Notes under the pieces: generated by a model
Database searches by the model: none
The model's input: only the letters and a program-made list of their open reading frames with translations
What the model was told of the DNA's origin: nothing
Shown: in pieces, positions 32,504 through 35,805 of the stretch
Layout of the letters: the number at the start of each line of letters is the position of its first letter
Numbering within the stretch: the stretch's first letter is position 1
Translations under genes and position numbers: made by a program
Origin: Blastocatellia bacterium
GTDB lineage: Bacteria; Acidobacteriota; Blastocatellia; UBA7656; JADIYM01
DNA length: 35,805 nucleotides
Direction of reading: 5' to 3'
Assembly (NCBI GenBank): GCA_021463145.1
Contig: JAJTWZ010000045.1
Span: forward strand, 1 to 35,805

Positions 32504-33509
32504 ACCCAACCCGACTGACCGGCGTGATGCGGCGCTCGGATCGATCCTCGGCGCGTGCGTCGGGGATGCCGCCGGCGCCAAGCTCGAGTTCGAATTCGAC
32601 GACTTGACGGCGTCGCGCGTGGACAATGCGATGACGCTTCCGGGGGGTGGCTGCTGGGGCGTCGCACCCGGCCAGATCACGGACGACGGCGAGCTCACGC
32701 TCTCGCTCGCGCTGGCCCTCTCAGAGGGTGGTTTCAACCTCGAGCGAATCGCGAGGTCCTATGCCTCGTGGATCGACTCTTCTCCGTTCGACATCGGTAT
32801 GGCGATCCAAAACGCACTGGGCTGTTGCCGCGATCGCCAGTGGGCGTCCGTCTGCGAGAGGGACGGCTACGCTGCGGCGATGACGCAGGCGGCTGCTCTA
32901 CACAATCAGGTTTCAAAGGCGAACGGCAGCCTGATGCGCGCGACGCCACTCGGCGTGTGGGGCGCCGCAATCGACGATCAACACCTCGCCGATTGTGCCA
33001 TCGCCGACTCACGTCTCTCACATCCGAATCCGAGCTGCACCGACGCCGTCGCCTGTTACGCGATAGCGATCGCGACGCTGATCCGCACCCTCGGCGACCG
33101 AGAAGCGGCATTCACTGCGGCCGAAAACTGGGCGACCGGGGTTGGCAACGCGGAAGTGATCTCGTGGCTCGAAGACGCCCGCCGGGGAGAGCTCATTCCT
33201 TACTTTCCTCACATCGGTTTCATCCGCATCGGCTTCACGCACGCATTCCGTCATCTCCTGGCCGGTAGCGATTACGTGACGGCGGTGCGCGAGACAATCG
33301 CCGGCGGCGGCGACACCGACACGAACGCCTGCATCGTCGGCGGCCTCATCGGCGCGGCCTGCGGCGCCGAGTCGATCCCGGCAGCGATGCGCGTGAAGGT
33401 CCTCGGCTGCTCGACCGAGGACGGGCGCCCCAGGCCAGAGTGGCTTCACGCCCGTCAGATTCCGGAACTCGTCGACCGAATCCTCGCGATCGGCGGAATG
33501 GAAGGATAG
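32493..33509 (+). CDS. ADP-ribosylglycohydrolase family protein (copy 2)
   Basis: A 338-residue second member of the same family but clearly divergent from copy 1. Motifs: 'ALGSILGACVGDAAGAKLEF', 'ITDDGELTLSLALALSEGGF' (metal block), 'KANGSLMRATPLGVWG' and 'GGGDTDTNACIVGGLIGA', the last being the canonical GGDTDT site. The family-typical DDTxM is here DDGEL, a subgroup variant. ATG 32493 overlaps the end of copy 1 (stop 32501-32503); AAGGAG is about 11 bases upstream. The two are translated together and may form a two-enzyme unit with different substrates. Confidence 0.9.
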   Translation: MFTEPNPTDRRDAALGSILGACVGDAAGAKLEFEFDDLTASRVDNAMTLPGGGCWGVAPGQITDDGELTLSLALALSEGGFNLERIARSYASWIDSSPFDIGMAIQNALGCCRDRQWASVCERDGYAAAMTQAAALHNQVSKANGSLMRATPLGVWGAAIDDQHLADCAIADSRLSHPNPSCTDAVACYAIAIATLIRTLGDREAAFTAAENWATGVGNAEVISWLEDARRGELIPYFPHIGFIRIGFTHAFRHLLAGSDYVTAVRETIAGGGDTDTNACIVGGLIGAACGAESIPAAMRVKVLGCSTEDGRPRPEWLHARQIPELVDRILAIGGMEG

Positions 33510-33566
33510 AAATGACTTGTGCAGCACCTTCGCCCCTGCTGCTCTTTTTCAACAAGGAATATTTCG

Positions 33567-34235
33567 ATGCAACTTCCACTTCACGCTCTCGACGGCCACC
33601 TCTTCGTCGAACTCGACGACCGTCGGTTTCTGATCGACACCGGCGCTCCATCGAGCTTCGGAGCCGGTAAGAGCGTTACGCTCGCTGGCATCACGTTCCC
33701 GTTGCCGACAGCCCAGATGGGACTCGATGCGGAGACCATCTCGTCGCTCGTTGGTCAGAGAGTCTCGGGGTTGCTCGGCGCCGACATCATAAATGCCTTC
33801 GACGTGCTTCTTGACGTCCGGTCAGGCCAGATTACGTTTGCGACCGACCCGATTCCGCTCGAGGGAGAAGCTGTCGCGACGGATGAGTTCATGGGAATCC
33901 CCATTGTCGATGCCGAGATCAGCGGGGTGTCGCGACGCATGTTCTTCGATACCGGAGCCCAGCTCTCGTACTTGCAGCACGAAACTGTGGCGGCGTTCCC
34001 GAGCCGAGGCGTCGTAACCGACTTCTACCCGGGTTTTGGCAGCTTCGAAACCGAGACGTATGCAGTCGACCTTGCCGTGTGCGCGATCCCGTTCACGCTT
34101 CGATGCGGAGTGCTGCCCGGTCTTCTCGGAATGACCCTCACGATGGCCGGGACCGAAGGCATCATCGGAAACGAAATCGTGCTTGACCGCGTCGTCGGCT
34201 ATTTCCCGAGGCGACATCAGTTGGTGATTGCCTGA
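33567..34235 (+). CDS. Two-lobed aspartyl protease-like protein
   Basis: A 222-residue protein with two retropepsin-like halves, each with DTG: 'FLIDTGAPSSFG' (Asp-24) and 'MFFDTGAQLSYL' (Asp-128). Each is followed by the hydrophobic-Gly strand of the fold ('VSGLLGADIINAFDVLLDVR', 'GIIGNEIVLDRVVGYF'). Having both Asp in one chain suggests a single-chain enzyme, unlike dimeric bacterial retropepsin-like proteases. No signal peptide is seen, so it is probably cytosolic. AAGGAA lies about 7 bases before ATG 33567. It follows copy 2 of the glycohydrolase by 57 bases on the same strand. Confidence 0.8.
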   Translation: MQLPLHALDGHLFVELDDRRFLIDTGAPSSFGAGKSVTLAGITFPLPTAQMGLDAETISSLVGQRVSGLLGADIINAFDVLLDVRSGQITFATDPIPLEGEAVATDEFMGIPIVDAEISGVSRRMFFDTGAQLSYLQHETVAAFPSRGVVTDFYPGFGSFETETYAVDLAVCAIPFTLRCGVLPGLLGMTLTMAGTEGIIGNEIVLDRVVGYFPRRHQLVIA

Positions 34236-34355
34236 GGATTCGACTGACTCGAGGGTGCGCTCTTCGGGGCCTACTCAGCAAACGTCCCTATGCCGTGTAC
34301 GAGAATGCGACCAGGACGATGATCTGCTCTACTTCGACGAAGCGTTCACGGACTG

Positions 34356-34937
34356 CTACAAGAGATCCAGCAGATCGTCTTCTGACTCCTTCTCCGGCTC
34401 GACTGACGGTCGCTCGTCTTTCATCACTGAGAACAGTCCGCCGACCTGCACGGTCAACCCGGCCGGCTCGAGTGCACGGAGGCGCGCGAGCTCGGGAAGT
34501 TCACTGCCCAGGCACGTGCTGAGAAACACCCACCGCGTTGCCCGCGACACCGCGACGAAGAGCAATCGCTCCAATCGAGCGGGACTGACCTTCGGGAACG
34601 AGTTCGGCACAAGACGAGGCAGCAATACCGTGTCGAACGTCAGACCCTTCGCGCTGTGGAACGGCATGACCTTCACCGCTTCCTTTGAGAAGTCGAGGCT
34701 CTTGGGGTCCTGTGCCTCGATACCGGCTTCCTGCAGCGCCTTTGCGAATCCGAACGCCTGCCTGCGAAGCGGAACGAGAATCGCGACCTGCTCGCCCTTG
34801 GCGAGACGTACCCGCACGATGTCGAGCAGGCGATGCCGCTCGTCGTCGAAGTCGGACGCATAGTAGAGCAGCGGCGTCTCGCGCTCCGTCTGCGTGTCCT
34901 GCTTCAGATGGAAACGGACAAACGGGTGGTCTGGCAT
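34356..34937 (-). pseudogene. 3' fragment of a UvrD/Rep-type superfamily I helicase
   Basis: Only the C-terminal part of motor domain 2 is present: 'VAILVPLRRQAFGFAKALQE', 'AVKVMPFHSAKGLTFDTVLL' (motif V region) and 'RLLFVAVSRATRWVFLST' (motif VI, with the Arg finger). The Walker A and other N-terminal motifs are missing. The frame starts right after a TGA next to the IS3-family element, so the 5' part was removed by that insertion or an accompanying deletion. Helicase activity is not possible from this fragment. Confidence 0.8.
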
Positions 34938-34960
34938 AGTTCACTCCAACGGAGGACGCT

Positions 34961-35272
34961 ATGCCGCGAAAAGCACGCCGATCCTACTCCGCGACCGAGA
35001 AGGTCGCCATCCTTCGCCGCCATCTCCTCGATCACGTCCCCGTCTCGGACCTCTGCGACCAGCATCAGCTTTTGCCGACGCAGTTCTACCGCTGGCAGCG
35101 ACAGTTCTTCGAGAACGGCGCCGCGGCTTTCTCGTCGTCGAAGCGAGCTGATGTGTCGCCCGTCGAGGCCGAGAACGCCGCGCTCAAGGCCAGGCTCATC
35201 CGCAAGCACGAAGTCCTTTCGGAGCTGATGGAGGAGCACGTCCGCCTAAAAAAAGAGCTTGGGGAGATCTGA
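34961..35272 (+). CDS. IS3-family transposase OrfA
   Basis: A 103-residue helix-turn-helix and leucine-zipper protein of an IS3-type element. The HTH spans about residues 8-50 ('YSATEKVAILRRHLL', 'DLCDQHQLLPTQFYRWQRQF'); the coiled coil spans about 65-100 ('EAENAALKARLIRKHEVLSE'). CGGAGGA about 4 bases before the ATG is a good RBS. A run of seven A (35248-35254) near its end is the expected -1 frameshift site for making the OrfAB fusion. Confidence 0.9.
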   Translation: MPRKARRSYSATEKVAILRRHLLDHVPVSDLCDQHQLLPTQFYRWQRQFFENGAAAFSSSKRADVSPVEAENAALKARLIRKHEVLSELMEEHVRLKKELGEI

Positions 35273-35619
35273 AGGGCCGCTGGGTTCCACCCGACATCAG
35301 GGATCAGATCGTCGACTTCATCCGCGGCTGGAGCGATCGCACCGAAATCCGCTTCACGCAGCTGCTCGGATGGCTCGGCCTGGCGCGCCAGAAGTATGCC
35401 TGCTGGCAGGCGCGCTACGGCCGGGTCAACGAGCACAACGGTCTCGTCCCGCGCGACTTCTGGCTCGAGGACTGGGAGAAGCTGGCCATCGTCGCGTTCT
35501 ACGAACTCCACCCGCTCGACGGCTATCGCCGCGTCGCGTTCATGATGATCGATGCCGATGTCGTCGCCGTCTCGCCGTCGTCGGTTTACCGAGTCCTGAG
35601 CGGTATCCGTCCGGTGTAG
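35253..35619 (+). pseudogene. IS3-family OrfB, N-terminal part only
   Basis: In the -1 frame relative to OrfA, coding continues after the A7 run: 'GRWVPPDIRDQIVDFIRGWS', 'DRTEIRFTQLLGWLGLARQK', 'EDWEKLAIVAFYELHPLDGY' and 'DADVVAVSPSSVYRVL', the standard OrfB start. After 'YRVLS' (about 35600) similarity ends and a stop follows at 35617-35619. The DDE catalytic domain is lost, so the element cannot move by itself. Confidence 0.85.
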
Positions 35620-35805
35620 CCATATCCATTGATCTGGCGGGTTCGGCGGAACTCTTGGATCGGGCCGCGTCGGCTCGATGTCTTCTCGGACTCTCACAGC
35701 GGCTGTCAGGCAAGCGATCCGAATTCGCGCAGCTTCCCGTCACCGCTCTGCAAGCCGTTCACGAAGCTTGTTCGGCGTGCCGCGTGAAATGCAAAGGCCC
35801 CGATG
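35598..35805 (+). CDS. Open fragment at the window edge (3' partial, unknown)
   Basis: Another plus frame is open to the window end and has natural composition: 'RYPSGVAISIDLAGSAELLD', 'LLGLSQRLSGKRSEFAQLPV', 'ALQAVHEACSACRVKCKGPD'. It begins at about the point where IS3 OrfB homology stops, so it may be the remains of a gene joined to the IS by deletion. CxxC near the end is the only motif. Family not recognised; low certainty. Confidence 0.3.

Larger units (their letters stand above)
34938..35619 (+). mobile_element. Truncated IS3-family insertion sequence
   Basis: OrfA and the N-terminal part of OrfB are present; the DDE integrase domain is missing. The left end lies somewhere in 34890-34960 and could not be fixed; no right inverted repeat was found. 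It interrupts or borders the helicase fragment. Confidence 0.8.

Noticed and set aside
31343-32737. 464-codon antisense frame over the glycohydrolase genes
   Set aside because: Shadow of two genes with conserved motifs on the plus strand.
1-35805. tRNA, rRNA or CRISPR array
   Set aside because: No tRNA-like cloverleaf, rRNA core sequence or regular repeat-spacer series was noticed; the only short regular array is the spacer-less 16-bp repeat at 20899-20962.

Overview
The window is high-GC bacterial DNA with strong G/C preference at third codon positions. The gene types (CzcCBA-type metal efflux, an ECF sigma factor coupled to a soluble Ser/Thr kinase, metK behind a SAM-clan riboswitch, many small uncharacterised genes) suggest a Gram-negative chromosome, possibly Acidobacteriota or a neighbouring phylum. 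That placement is inference; no rRNA or other strong taxonomic marker is present. No tRNA, rRNA or CRISPR array was seen.

Layout. (1) 1-8960: a heavy-metal efflux block, all on +: outer-membrane factor (5' end cut by the window), membrane-fusion protein, CzcA-type RND pump, a P-II-like regulator with an altered T-loop, a P1B-type ATPase with SPC and HEGS motifs, and a tiny membrane protein. (2) 9030-11292: a small accessory patch with a phosphatase remnant, a SLOG-type (DUF1273-like) gene, a DUF4326 gene and a gene broken by an in-frame TGA. Striking hairpins sit in front of the SLOG and DUF4326 genes; the second holds the ribosome-binding site in its 3' arm. (3) 11280-17280: a complete-looking Tn3-family transposon of about 6.0 kb with 44-bp GGGG-starting terminal inverted repeats, a TnpA with its D-D-E residues, a XerC/D-like (TnpI-like) tyrosine recombinase, and two exported cargo genes of lower GC, one a metzincin-like metalloprotease. 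(4) 17373-25862: gene-poor, decaying accessory DNA: VapBC-type and HigB-like toxin-antitoxin genes, a frameshifted beta-helix pseudogene, a 16-bp repeat array around a palindrome, an UPF0175-like remnant, a DnaQ-like exonuclease, a cyclic-phosphate-type receiver domain and several hypotheticals. (5) 25946-28287: an overlapping ECF sigma / Ser-Thr kinase pair; the kinase ends in a probable divergent macrodomain. (6) 28434-30905: an HD-domain gene, a SAM riboswitch, metK and a coupled unknown gene. (7) 31035-34235: a lipoprotein, two tandem ADP-ribosylglycohydrolase-family genes and a two-lobed aspartyl protease. (8) 34356-35805: a UvrD-type helicase 3' fragment next to a truncated IS3-family element with an A7 frameshift site, then an open fragment at the window edge.

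How parts fit together. The efflux block would export divalent metals from cytosol (P1B ATPase) and periplasm (RND tripartite pump), with the P-II-like protein as a possible sensor. The kinase-macrodomain and the two ADP-ribosylhydrolases, about 4 kb apart, point to ADP-ribose-linked signalling, but a functional link is only a hypothesis. The best candidates for something undescribed are the Tn3 transposon carrying a secreted metalloprotease pair, the kinase-macrodomain fusion under an ECF factor, and the RBS-sequestering hairpin before the DUF4326 gene.
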